A stretch of DNA of 61,075 nt, taken from the NCBI RefSeq assembly GCF_018598225.1, contig NZ_JAHESF010000040.1:1-61075 (forward strand), written 5' to 3'. How positions within the stretch are numbered: the stretch's first letter is position 1; each line of letters begins with the position of its first letter. Below, one piece after another: positions 25,212 to 34,366 of the stretch. Made by a program: the position numbers and the translations under genes. Under the pieces are notes generated by a model. It was not told the DNA's origin. It ran no database searches and was given only the letters and a program-made list of their open reading frames with translations. The DNA is from Chryseosolibacter histidinae (lineage in GTDB: Bacteria > Bacteroidota > Bacteroidia > Cytophagales > Cyclobacteriaceae).

Positions 25212-27137
25212 ATGAAAAAATGTTTTTACTTTTTTGTGCTGATGTTGTGTGCCGCTTTCGCCAAAGCGCAGCCATCATCGTCAGCACAGTCTCTTGCGCT
25301 CGAGGATATGTCGGCCTTCAGACAGCAGGCCGGCAACTGGCAGATCGTGGGCGACGTAGTGATGAATCCTTCCGTGGATGTTCACCACCAGGAGCAACCC
25401 GGGCAGGCGGCAGACCCTAAAACACAAAAGAAGAAAAAATCGAAGGAGCCTGAAGTTGTGGCAGAAGCTCCGAAGGCCGTTACCTTCCAGGCCGGCAAAG
25501 GCATTCTGCTCAACATCAACGATGCCACACGGAAAGACAACCTTGTAACAAACTTCGAGCATGGCGATATCGAGCTCGAGCTTGAAGTGATGCTGCCGAG
25601 AGGATCGAACTCCGGTATCTACCTCCAGGGACGTTACGAAGTGCAGTTGCTGGACAGCTGGGGTGTGAAGAATCCCAAATATTCAGACATTGGAGGCATC
25701 TACCGGAACTGGGAGAACCAACCCGGCAAGATCTACATGGGCAAAGCGCCGTTGAGCAATCCAGCGAAAGCTGCCGGCTTGTGGCAGAAAATGCGGATCG
25801 CTTTTCGCGCGCCGAAGTTCGATGCCTCCGGAAACAAGATCGCCAACGCACGTTTCGTCTCTGTTGAGCTGAACGGCGTTAAGATCCACGACAACGTTGA
25901 AGTTCCGCTGCCTACCGGCGGTCCGATTGAAAACAATGAAAAAGCCACAGGTCCCCTCATGATCCAGGGCGATCACGGCCCGGTTGCCTTCAGGAACATC
26001 AAATACAGACTGATGAAGGATGGCAACGTTTCGATCAGCAACATTGCCTACAAGACGTTCTACGGTAGTTTCAAATCCACGTCAGATTTTGCCAATGCCA
26101 AACCCGCGGCTTCCGGCACCATGAACGAGCTCACCTGCGAGATCCTGGCCAGCGAAAATGCGTATGGTGCTATCTACACCGGAAACATCACCATTCCCGA
26201 AGACGGCGATTACACCTTCAACCTGCGTTACACCGGTGGCGGCACATTCACGGTCAACAACGAAGAGCTGTTAAGCTTTCAGCGTCCTGACGGATGGCGC
26301 AACGATCGCAAAACGGTCAGTCTGAAAGCGGGCACCTATCCGTTCGAGATCCGCAATTTCAAAGATGCTTCGTGGGCACCTCCGCGCCTCGCGCTTTTTG
26401 TGCAAACGGCCAATACCTATCCGCAGGCACTTCACGCGTTCGGCTCGTTTCCGCCCGATGACGAGGCCACCTCTCCCATCTTCATCACGCCCGGTGACGG
26501 TCCCAAACTGCTGCGCGCGTTCCTCGATTTCAAAGGCAGACGTGCCAACCGCCTGACGCATACCATAGGCGTTGGCGAGCCCGCCGGCATTCACTACGTA
26601 TACGATCTTAAATCGGGCAACCTGGTGTGCGTGTGGCGCGGTGCTTTTGTAGACGCAACACCGATGTGGCACGACCGTGGTGATGGCTCATTCAAACCAA
26701 GGGGTGCTGCACAGTACCTGTTCGTGAACCAGCCCCTCGCTATTCTCAGCAACGCCAACGATCCTTTCCCTGACGCCAGCAACGAAGCCGACTTCCGCAG
26801 CAAAGGTTATCAGCTCGATGAAGCAACTTCACGGCCCATATTCAAGTACATTTACAAAGGCCTTGAAGTTGAAGACAAGGTTTACCCTGACGACAACAGC
26901 CGCATTATCACACACGAGGTGAACATCAAAAACCGCGGCAACGAGCAGCTCTACTACAAGCTTGCTGAAGGCAGTGCCATCACTACCATGCCCGACGGAT
27001 CGTACGCTGTTGACGACAAGCAATACTACATCAGGCCGGATCAATCCATCAAACCCGTGGTCCGCACCGTCAACGGCAAACAGGAGCTGGTGACGCCCGT
27101 GCAGGGAAATGTTGTGAAGTATTCAATTATCTGGTAA
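25212..27137 (+). CDS. Secreted DUF1080 + PA14 protein with unknown C-terminal domain
   Basis: 641 residues. Signal peptide MKKCFYFFVLMLCAAFAKAQ. Residues about 30-240 form a 3-keto-disaccharide hydrolase-type (DUF1080) jelly roll (GDIELELEVMLPRGSNSGIY, GPLMIQGDHGPVAFRNIKY). It is interrupted by a Lys-rich low-complexity insert (KTQKKKKSKEP) near residue 75. A PA14 beta-barrel follows (YTGNITIPEDGDYTFNLRY to about 400), typical of carbohydrate or surface binding. The last 230 residues (AFLDFKGRRANRLTHTIGVG onward) I do not recognise. The ATG at 25212 fits the signal peptide; the frame is open upstream to 25023. The dehydrogenase-cytochrome gene follows 9 bp later. Confidence 0.87.
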   Translation: MKKCFYFFVLMLCAAFAKAQPSSSAQSLALEDMSAFRQQAGNWQIVGDVVMNPSVDVHHQEQPGQAADPKTQKKKKSKEPEVVAEAPKAVTFQAGKGILLNINDATRKDNLVTNFEHGDIELELEVMLPRGSNSGIYLQGRYEVQLLDSWGVKNPKYSDIGGIYRNWENQPGKIYMGKAPLSNPAKAAGLWQKMRIAFRAPKFDASGNKIANARFVSVELNGVKIHDNVEVPLPTGGPIENNEKATGPLMIQGDHGPVAFRNIKYRLMKDGNVSISNIAYKTFYGSFKSTSDFANAKPAASGTMNELTCEILASENAYGAIYTGNITIPEDGDYTFNLRYTGGGTFTVNNEELLSFQRPDGWRNDRKTVSLKAGTYPFEIRNFKDASWAPPRLALFVQTANTYPQALHAFGSFPPDDEATSPIFITPGDGPKLLRAFLDFKGRRANRLTHTIGVGEPAGIHYVYDLKSGNLVCVWRGAFVDATPMWHDRGDGSFKPRGAAQYLFVNQPLAILSNANDPFPDASNEADFRSKGYQLDEATSRPIFKYIYKGLEVEDKVYPDDNSRIITHEVNIKNRGNEQLYYKLAEGSAITTMPDGSYAVDDKQYYIRPDQSIKPVVRTVNGKQELVTPVQGNVVKYSIIW

Positions 27138-27146
27138 TCCTAAACA

Positions 27147-29108
27147 ATGATCATGACCATGAAAGCGATAAAAATACAATTTATAACGCTGGTGCTACTG
27201 GTGATCTCCATTCTCCAGGTGCCTGCACAAAAGGCAGGAAAGGCGCCGGCGGAGGAAGATTATTACAGGATTGTTACCATTCCGGCACCTGAAGGCATTC
27301 TGCTTGAAGTAGGTGGCGTGGCAACGTTGCCGGATGGAAGGATAGCCGTGTGCACAAGAAGGGGCGACGTATGGGTGATCGAAAACCCGGAGATGGCAAA
27401 CGGTGCTGTGCCCGTATTTACCCTCTTTGCCTCAGGATTGCATGAAGCGCTGGGACTTGCTTATAAAGATGGCTCGTTATACACCGCACAACGGGGTGAG
27501 CTTACCAGGCTTGCCGATACCAATGGCGATGGCAAGGCCGATGTATATGAAACGGTGTATGCGTGGCCGTTGTCAGGTCATTACCACGAGTATTCATTCG
27601 GGCCGAAGATCGCTGCTGACGGAAGCTTCTTTGTTTCCGGCAACGTTGCCTTCGGAGACGAAGAGTGGTGGCGTGGCGAAAGCCGGGTGCCGTGGCGCGG
27701 GTGGGTGATGAAGATCAAACCCGACGGCACCATGGAACCCTGGGCAACCGGCATGCGCTCACCCTGCGGACTCGGTATGATCGATGGCGAATTATTGTAC
27801 GACGACAACCAGGGCGACTGGATGGGATCCGGTGGCATCTGGCATGTGAAAAAAGGCATTTTCGCAGGTCACCCCGCGGGTCTTCGCTGGACCGACCAAC
27901 CCAACTCACCTGTGAAGCTTACAACGGACAAGGTGTACGCGCTGGCAGATCCGCGCCGGGTGAAGAATGACGGAGGCCGCTATATTAAACCTGAGAACAT
28001 TGCAGATGAAAAAGATCCCAACCTGTTGTTCGAGCTGAAGAAAGAAATCCCCGAGCTTCAGCTGCCGGCGGTGTGGTTGCCTCATGGTATTCTCGGCATC
28101 TCCAATTCGGAGATCATCAAAGACGAGACAAAAGGAAACTTCGGTCCCTTTGCAGGACAGATCTTTGTAGGCGATCAGGGCCAGAGCAAGGTAATGCGTG
28201 TAGTGATGGAAGAGGTGAAAGGAGAAAAGCAGGGTGTTGCCTTCGATTTCAGATCAGGATTTCAATCAGGTGTACTGCGCATGAACTGGGGCCACGATGG
28301 CTCGATGTATGTAGGTGAGACCAACCGCGGATGGGGTTCTGCCGGTGTAACCAACTCGGGCCTCGAGCGCCTGGTGTGGACAGGGAAAACACCTTTGGAA
28401 ATGAAAACCGTGAGCGCTAAACCGGACGGGTTCGAGATCGAGTTCACGCTGCCGGTAGACCGCAAGTTGGCCGAAGACCTCAGCTCCTACACGGGCAAGA
28501 GCTTCGTCTACAAGTATCATCCTGTGTACGGCAGTCCGCCAGTGAACGAAGAAAAACTTCAGATCAAAGGTGTAAAGGTGTCTGACGATGGATTGAAGGT
28601 ACGCGTGGTGATCGACAACCTGCGCCAGTATTATGTTCATGAGCTTTCGCTGCCCGGCATCCGTTCAAAAGACGGCGCGTTGCCCGTGTTGCATGCCACA
28701 GCCTATTACACGCTGAACAACATCCCCGACGGTGCTAAGCTGCCCGCGAATGAGCTCAGCACAAAACGTTCTGTGAGCACCGCTACCAAAGCTCCCGCGC
28801 CTGTTAAAACAGCAACCGCTAAAACAGCGACAACCGCGGCACCGACCTACGCCGACATAGAACCGTTGCTCACCAAGAACACCTGTACCGCCTGCCACCA
28901 GGTTACCAAAAGACAGGTAGGCCCCGCGTTCAAAGATATCGCCAAGCGCAATTATACCAACGAGCGCATTGTGCAGCTCATCTACAACCCCGAGCCAAAG
29001 AACTGGCCCGAGCATGAAACACCGATGGCACCCATGCCTCAGGTGCCCAAAGATGAAGCGCTGAAGATCGCCGCCTGGATCAACTCGTTGAAGCCGGAGA
29101 AGCCGTAA
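27147..29108 (+). CDS. Secreted beta-propeller dehydrogenase with C-terminal cytochrome c domain
   Basis: 653 residues. A signal peptide (IQFITLVLLVISILQVPAQ) precedes a propeller-like domain resembling soluble glucose/sorbosone dehydrogenases and large secreted dehydrogenases (GGVATLPDGRIAVCTRRGDV, LTRLADTNGDGKADVYETV, GMRSPCGLGMIDGELLY). After an Ala/Pro/Thr linker comes a class I cytochrome c: CTACH at 580-584, with the likely distal Met in ETPMAPMPQV. It probably oxidises a sugar or alcohol in the periplasm and passes electrons to the haem. Three clustered Met codons make the start uncertain (27147, 27153 or 27159). Co-transcribed with the DUF1080 gene. Confidence 0.87.
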   Translation: MIMTMKAIKIQFITLVLLVISILQVPAQKAGKAPAEEDYYRIVTIPAPEGILLEVGGVATLPDGRIAVCTRRGDVWVIENPEMANGAVPVFTLFASGLHEALGLAYKDGSLYTAQRGELTRLADTNGDGKADVYETVYAWPLSGHYHEYSFGPKIAADGSFFVSGNVAFGDEEWWRGESRVPWRGWVMKIKPDGTMEPWATGMRSPCGLGMIDGELLYDDNQGDWMGSGGIWHVKKGIFAGHPAGLRWTDQPNSPVKLTTDKVYALADPRRVKNDGGRYIKPENIADEKDPNLLFELKKEIPELQLPAVWLPHGILGISNSEIIKDETKGNFGPFAGQIFVGDQGQSKVMRVVMEEVKGEKQGVAFDFRSGFQSGVLRMNWGHDGSMYVGETNRGWGSAGVTNSGLERLVWTGKTPLEMKTVSAKPDGFEIEFTLPVDRKLAEDLSSYTGKSFVYKYHPVYGSPPVNEEKLQIKGVKVSDDGLKVRVVIDNLRQYYVHELSLPGIRSKDGALPVLHATAYYTLNNIPDGAKLPANELSTKRSVSTATKAPAPVKTATAKTATTAAPTYADIEPLLTKNTCTACHQVTKRQVGPAFKDIAKRNYTNERIVQLIYNPEPKNWPEHETPMAPMPQVPKDEALKIAAWINSLKPEKP

Positions 29109-29131
29109 CAGATTTCGTTTTAACCAAACCC

Positions 29132-29175
29132 AACCCTTTGAGCGGTTTAAAACCCTCAAAGGGTTTATTTTTTTC
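29132..29175 (+). terminator. Intrinsic terminator of the DUF1080/dehydrogenase operon
   Basis: An 11-bp perfect stem (29132-29142 and 29155-29165, AACCCTTTGAG and its complement) is followed by a T-rich tract with seven consecutive T. It lies 24 bp after the stop. Confidence 0.9.
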
Positions 29176-29190
29176 TTAATTTACCTCTCT

Positions 29191-29589
29191 ATGAGACTGA
29201 TCGACAAACTTGCCTGGATCGAATTAAAAGACAAGTCCATTCTTGTAACAAGAAGTTATGGCAAAGACAAATACTACATCCCCGGCGGTAAAAGAGAAAA
29301 CGGAGAAACAGATCAGCAGGCTTTGTGTCGCGAAATAAAAGAAGAGCTCAGCATCGACCTGAGAACCGATACGTTGCAGTTTGTTGGTGTGTTCGAAGCG
29401 CAGGCCCACGGACAACCTGAGGGCACCATCGTAAAAATGACCTGCTACGCCGCGCATTATGACGGAACGCTGCAACCCGATGCGGAGATCGAAGAAATGC
29501 GATGGCTCAACTTTTCGGACCAGGACAAGATCTCACACGTTGACAAGCTGATCTTCGCGTTCCTGAAAGAAAAAGGATTGCTGGCCTGA
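29191..29589 (+). CDS. Nudix hydrolase
   Basis: 132 residues with a complete Nudix box: GGKRENGETDQQALCREIK followed by EELSID, matching GX5EX7REUXEEXGU. The catalytic metal-binding Glu residues are present. It hydrolyses a nucleoside diphosphate linked to another group; the substrate is not predictable. The start LIDKLAWIELKDKSILVTRS is typical of a subfamily of small Nudix proteins. It stands alone between the operon terminator and the aldo/keto reductase. Confidence 0.92.
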   Translation: MRLIDKLAWIELKDKSILVTRSYGKDKYYIPGGKRENGETDQQALCREIKEELSIDLRTDTLQFVGVFEAQAHGQPEGTIVKMTCYAAHYDGTLQPDAEIEEMRWLNFSDQDKISHVDKLIFAFLKEKGLLA

Positions 29590-29643
29590 GGAGGACGTCA
29601 ACGGGGAACGGATTTTTATTTTCAATGCTTAAAGAAGTGAATC

Positions 29644-30510
29644 ATGGAAAGAAAACACCTTCACCTCAAAGGACCGGAGCTGTCGCGTATTGTGGCCGGT
29701 GCATGGCGCTGGAACGCGGAAGCTGACGTTCACAGGCTTGTCAGTGTATCGCTCGAAGCGGGCATAACGTCTTTTGATCATGCCGACATCTACGGCGATT
29801 ACGGGAATGAAAAGATCTTTGGCGAGGTGCTTCGAAAGAACCCGGGCCTGAGAAAAAATATGCAGCTGATCACCAAGTGCGGCATCAAACTTTTATCGGG
29901 CCATCACCGGAAAACCTGGATCAAACACTACGACACTTCCAAAGAACATATCCTCGCTTCGGTAGACAATTCGTTAAAAGCGCTGGGCACAGACTATATC
30001 GACCTGTTGCTGATCCACCGGCCCGATCCGCTGCTCGACCCGGAAGAGGTCTCGGAAACATTCGGTCTGCTCAAACAGAACGGCAAAGTGCTTCACTTCG
30101 GTGTTTCAAATTTTTCGAACACACAGTTCGAGATGCTGCAAAGTTACCTGCCGTTTCCGCTGGTGACCAACCAGGTAGAGGTATCGCTCAGCAAGCTCGA
30201 TGCATTGTATGACGGCACGCTCGATACCCTGCTGCGTTTCAAGGCTTGTCCCATGGCCTGGTCGCCACTCGGTGGAGGAAGATTGATGTCGGCCGCCAGC
30301 GCGTTGTGGTCGAAGAAGGAAAGTTACAAGGCCACAGAAACCCAACTGTCGCTTGCATGGCTGCTGAAACATCCTTCGGGCATGTTCCCGGTGATCGGCA
30401 CCACACAGCCGGAGCGGGTGATAGAAAGCGCCAAAGCCATCAACATCAACCTTGACCGCCAGGATTGGTTCGAAATGTTGAAAATTGCTTCAGGAAGGGA
30501 TGTTCCTTGA
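29644..30510 (+). CDS. Aldo/keto reductase
   Basis: 288 residues of NADPH-dependent oxidoreductase with a (beta/alpha)8 barrel. The catalytic tetrad is readable: Asp and Tyr in FDHADIYGDYGNE, Lys in LITKCGI, and His in LLLIHRPDPLLD. The C-terminal cofactor loop includes PVIGTTQPERV. It is close to the YdhF-type group, which reduces diverse carbonyls. Substrate unknown. It follows the Nudix gene by 54 bp; linkage is uncertain. Confidence 0.93.
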   Translation: MERKHLHLKGPELSRIVAGAWRWNAEADVHRLVSVSLEAGITSFDHADIYGDYGNEKIFGEVLRKNPGLRKNMQLITKCGIKLLSGHHRKTWIKHYDTSKEHILASVDNSLKALGTDYIDLLLIHRPDPLLDPEEVSETFGLLKQNGKVLHFGVSNFSNTQFEMLQSYLPFPLVTNQVEVSLSKLDALYDGTLDTLLRFKACPMAWSPLGGGRLMSAASALWSKKESYKATETQLSLAWLLKHPSGMFPVIGTTQPERVIESAKAININLDRQDWFEMLKIASGRDVP

Positions 30511-30549
30511 GCAGACCAAAAGTATTGAAGAAATCGTTAAATTAGAGGT

Positions 30550-31083
30550 ATGAAAATCGTGATTGACAGCCCTCCAAGAACAATGATGGAAGTGTATAAG
30601 ATGTTACCGGAAGGCACTTTAGCCGAGCTTGTAGATAACATTTTATATATGTCACCCTCTCCTGTTTTTAACCATCACAATGTCGGCAAAGCAATTTTGC
30701 GGAAGCTGTTGGAATTCGAAGATACCGGTAAAGGATCAATTTTCAGCGCCCCATTCGATGTATATCTAGACGAAACTCAAAATGCTGTCCAGCCAGATTT
30801 GTTTGTTGTGCTCAATGCCAACAGGCATATTATCGATACGAAGGGCCATATCCATGGAGTGCCTGATCTCATTATTGAGATACTGTCGCCGGGCAACGAA
30901 AAACATGATCTTGTCCGTAAGAAAGCTCTTTATGAGCGATTTGGCGTTAAAGAGTATTGGATTGTTAACCCGGATAATAAGCTGGCAATGGGCTTCGCGC
31001 TCAGGGACAAAGCATATCAACTAATCGCCGAAGACGTGGGATTGGTCAAATCAACGCTGCTTCAGGCCTCTTTTACCTTCTGA
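30550..31083 (+). CDS. Uma2 family (DUF820) restriction-endonuclease-like protein
   Basis: 177 residues of PD-(D/E)XK-fold protein: VQPDLFVVL (catalytic Asp) and PDLIIEILSPGNEKHDLVRKK (E-x-L and downstream Lys) match the Uma2 core, and the end EYWIVNPDNKLAMG is typical. These proteins are abundant in cyanobacteria and some Bacteroidota, and their target is not established. The gene is visibly more AT-rich than its neighbours and uses codons such as TTA and ATA that are rare around it, which suggests a later arrival. A purine-rich AGAGG lies close to the ATG. Confidence 0.88.
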   Translation: MKIVIDSPPRTMMEVYKMLPEGTLAELVDNILYMSPSPVFNHHNVGKAILRKLLEFEDTGKGSIFSAPFDVYLDETQNAVQPDLFVVLNANRHIIDTKGHIHGVPDLIIEILSPGNEKHDLVRKKALYERFGVKEYWIVNPDNKLAMGFALRDKAYQLIAEDVGLVKSTLLQASFTF

Positions 31084-31187
31084 CAAGCCGGTAACGTTTT
31101 CTCAATTATCCCGTTATCATTTGATTAATTCATTTGGTTTGAAACCATATGGATTTCATTTTTGTATTCTTTCCATATTTACCGGCC

Positions 31188-34037
31188 ATGGCCAAAGCAG
31201 CAGCACAAAAGAAAGTAACAGACCTGACAGGTTTTGAAAATATAGAGGTAATCGGTGCCCGGGAGCACAATCTCAAGAACATCAACGTAGCCTTTCCCCG
31301 CAACAAGCTGGTGGTGATCACCGGCATCAGCGGAAGCGGCAAATCGTCGCTTGCGTTCGATACCATTTACGCGGAGGGACAGCGCCGGTACATGGAAAGC
31401 TTTTCCGCGTATGCCCGGAGCTTTATCGGCAACCTCGAGCGGCCGGATGTTGACAAGATCAACGGCCTGAGCCCCGTGATCTCCATCGAGCAGAAAACAA
31501 CCTCGCGCAATCCGCGCTCAACGGTAGGCACCGTTACAGAGATCTACGACTTCATGCGTCTTCTCTACGCCAGGGCCGGCGAAGCCTTTTCATATCTTAA
31601 CGGTGAGAAAATGGTGCGGCAATCAGAAGACCAGATCCTCGATACCCTGCTCGGCAACTTCAAAGGCAAAAAGCTTATACTGCTGGCGCCGATCGTAAAA
31701 GGCCGCAAAGGACATTACCGCGAGCTCTTTCAGCAGATCCGTAAATCGGGTTATACCAAAGTGCGTGTAGACGGCGAGATCCAGGAGATCACACCCAAAA
31801 TGCAGGTAGACCGCTACAAGATCCACGACATTGAAGTAGTGATGGACCGCATCGTTGCCGATCCAAAAGACCGCGCACGCATCGGGCAATCCATCTCCAA
31901 GTCGCTGAAAGAAGGCAAAGGTGTGATGATGCTGCAGGAAGAGAATGGCAAGGTACACCACTTCTCCAAATACCTGATGGATCCCAAAACCGGATTGTCT
32001 TATGACGAGCCCGCTCCGAACTCTTTTTCTTTCAACTCCCCATACGGCGCATGCCCTGTTTGCAACGGACTTGGGCAGATCGAAGAGATCACAGAAGCAT
32101 CGGTGATCCCAGACAAGAGTCTTAGCATCAGCCGCGGCGGTATTCTGCCCCTGGGAGAATACAGAGACATCTGGATCTTCAAGAAGATCGAATCGATATT
32201 GAAACGTTACAAGCTCACGCTGACCACACCGATCAAGAGCATTCCGAAAGATGTGATCCAGATCTTGTTGTATGGTGACGATGTGCCGGTAGGTGTTCCT
32301 TCAGTAAAATATCCGGGCACAGAATGGTCGACAAAATTTGAAGGCATTGTAAACTTCCTGGAGAAACAGCGCGACGAAGGCTCTGAATCCATCAAGAAAT
32401 GGGTTGAAGATTTCACCATCATCAAAACCTGTGCGGAGTGTAATGGCGCGCGCCTCAAAAAAGAATCGCTGCATTTCAAGATCGACGGAAAGAACATCGC
32501 AGAGCTGGCTACCATGGGCATCAGCGAGCTGAAGGCCTGGTTCAACGGACTCGAAAACCGTCTCGACTCAAAACAAAAGGTCATTGCTACCGAAGTGCTG
32601 AAAGAGATCCGGAAACGCATCGGGTTCCTGCTCGACGTTGGCCTCGATTACCTGAACCTGAACCGCCCCATCAGAACACTGAGCGGCGGAGAATCACAAC
32701 GCATCAGGCTTGCCACACAGATCGGCACCCAGCTTGTAGGTGTGCTGTATATTCTGGATGAGCCCAGCATCGGATTGCATGCCCGCGATAACGTGAAGCT
32801 CATCAAGGCGCTCAAAGACCTGCGCGACCTCGGCAACTCTGTGGTGGTTGTGGAGCACGATAAAGATATGATGCTGGAATCGGATTACATTCTCGACATC
32901 GGGCCTGGCGCGGGACGTCATGGCGGCCACGTGGTGGCTGAGGGCGACCCGGCATCGTTCCTGAAAAACAACAGCACCACCGCGAAATACCTCAGCGGCA
33001 AGCTCGGCATCAACTACTCGAAAGAACGGAGAAAAGGAAAAGACGAGGCGCTGGTGCTCACGGGCGCCGGGGGCAACAACCTGAAGAATGTAGACCTGCG
33101 CATTCCGCTCGGTACGCTCACCTGCATCACAGGCGTTTCCGGAAGTGGAAAATCCACGTTGATCCACGAAACGTTGTTCCCCATCCTGAACAGGCATTTT
33201 TACAACTCGAGAACAGAGCCGCTTGCCTTCAAAAAGATCGAAGGGCTCGAACATATCGATAAGGTGATCGAGGTAGACCAGTCGCCGATCGGGCGCACGC
33301 CCCGTTCAAACCCGGCAACGTATACCGGTGTCTTCACCGACATCCGCGACCTCTTTGCCCAGCTGCCAGAAGCGAAGATCCGTGGCTACAAATCCGGAAG
33401 GTTTTCTTTCAACGTGAAAGGTGGACGCTGCGAGACCTGCGAAGGTGCCGGCCTCCGGTTGATCGAGATGGAGTTCCTGCCCGACATCCACGTACCATGC
33501 GAAACATGTAAGGGCAAACGTTACAACCGCGAGACGCTGGAAGTAAGGTTCAAAGGTAAATCCATTTCGGATGTGCTCGACATGACGGTGGAAGAAGCCG
33601 TTACATTCTTCGAGAACCAGCCCAAGATCCTGAGAAAGATCCAGACACTCTCTGAAGTTGGCCTGGGATACATCTCCCTGGGGCAGCACGCTACTACCCT
33701 CTCCGGCGGTGAAGCACAACGGGTGAAGCTGGCGACGGAGCTTTCGAAACGCGATACCGGTAAAACTTTTTATATCCTCGATGAGCCCACCACCGGGCTG
33801 CATTTTCAGGACATCGCGCACCTGCTCGACGTGCTGCAGAAGCTTGTGGACAAAGGCAACACCGTGCTGGTGATCGAGCACAACATGGACGTGATCAAAT
33901 CGGCCGACCATATTGTTGACCTGGGACCCGAAGGAGGAGAGAAAGGCGGAAGAATTGTAGCGATGGGGAAACCCGAGGAGGTAGCTAAAAATCCGGCCAG
34001 CTTTACCGGCAAGTTCCTGAAAGCCGAGCTGGGATAA
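31188..34037 (+). CDS. uvrA: Excinuclease ABC subunit A
   Basis: 949 residues. UvrA is the damage-sensing ATPase of nucleotide excision repair. Two ABC modules are visible: Walker A GISGSGKSS near the start and GVSGSGKST near 650, with signatures LSGGESQRIRLA and LSGGEAQRVKLA. Zinc-finger cysteines occur as CPVCNGLG with CAECNGARLK, and CETCEGAG with CETCKGKR. The ATG at 31188 gives the usual IEVIGAREHNLKNI spacing; an in-frame ATG at 31149 adds a hydrophobic stretch not found in the family. No LexA-type site was recognised upstream. Confidence 0.98.
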   Translation: MAKAAAQKKVTDLTGFENIEVIGAREHNLKNINVAFPRNKLVVITGISGSGKSSLAFDTIYAEGQRRYMESFSAYARSFIGNLERPDVDKINGLSPVISIEQKTTSRNPRSTVGTVTEIYDFMRLLYARAGEAFSYLNGEKMVRQSEDQILDTLLGNFKGKKLILLAPIVKGRKGHYRELFQQIRKSGYTKVRVDGEIQEITPKMQVDRYKIHDIEVVMDRIVADPKDRARIGQSISKSLKEGKGVMMLQEENGKVHHFSKYLMDPKTGLSYDEPAPNSFSFNSPYGACPVCNGLGQIEEITEASVIPDKSLSISRGGILPLGEYRDIWIFKKIESILKRYKLTLTTPIKSIPKDVIQILLYGDDVPVGVPSVKYPGTEWSTKFEGIVNFLEKQRDEGSESIKKWVEDFTIIKTCAECNGARLKKESLHFKIDGKNIAELATMGISELKAWFNGLENRLDSKQKVIATEVLKEIRKRIGFLLDVGLDYLNLNRPIRTLSGGESQRIRLATQIGTQLVGVLYILDEPSIGLHARDNVKLIKALKDLRDLGNSVVVVEHDKDMMLESDYILDIGPGAGRHGGHVVAEGDPASFLKNNSTTAKYLSGKLGINYSKERRKGKDEALVLTGAGGNNLKNVDLRIPLGTLTCITGVSGSGKSTLIHETLFPILNRHFYNSRTEPLAFKKIEGLEHIDKVIEVDQSPIGRTPRSNPATYTGVFTDIRDLFAQLPEAKIRGYKSGRFSFNVKGGRCETCEGAGLRLIEMEFLPDIHVPCETCKGKRYNRETLEVRFKGKSISDVLDMTVEEAVTFFENQPKILRKIQTLSEVGLGYISLGQHATTLSGGEAQRVKLATELSKRDTGKTFYILDEPTTGLHFQDIAHLLDVLQKLVDKGNTVLVIEHNMDVIKSADHIVDLGPEGGEKGGRIVAMGKPEEVAKNPASFTGKFLKAELG

Positions 34038-34058
34038 AATACCATAACTTTCATCTTC

Positions 34059-34307
34059 ATGAGATCTCTCACCCGGCAGTATCTTTTCGGACTCATTTTC
34101 ATTGGCGTTGCCATCTACCAGCTCGTGATCAAAGACCATCTCGAGTTTGCACTGTATGGAACCGCAGGTCTGGCGTTCATTTTCAATGCGCTCACGTTCG
34201 AGCCCAAGCTGATCGTTTATAAAAAGGCATTGGTGATCACTTCGTGGGTGCTCATTGGCGCCACCGGTATCCTGTTCCTGTACCTGCTCCAGTTCAAGTA
34301 CTTTTAA
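34059..34307 (+). CDS. Small multi-TM hypothetical protein
   Basis: 82 residues with two or three membrane segments: LFGLIFIGVAIYQLV, FALYGTAGLAFIFNAL and ALVITSWVLIGATGILFLYLL. Family not recognised. It starts 21 bp after uvrA and is followed after 59 bp by the LytS-type kinase gene; it may be co-transcribed with either. The intact frame and clear hydrophobic pattern support a real gene. Confidence 0.65.
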   Translation: MRSLTRQYLFGLIFIGVAIYQLVIKDHLEFALYGTAGLAFIFNALTFEPKLIVYKKALVITSWVLIGATGILFLYLLQFKYF

Positions 34308-34366
34308 GTTTTCCGCTGGTAAAAAAGCGGAGCCGTGCTTCGCTGATAAATCATTAATTTTAACCC

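Noticed and set aside
33306-34139. 277-codon minus-strand open frame
   Set aside because: Antisense to the second half of uvrA, whose motifs are complete.
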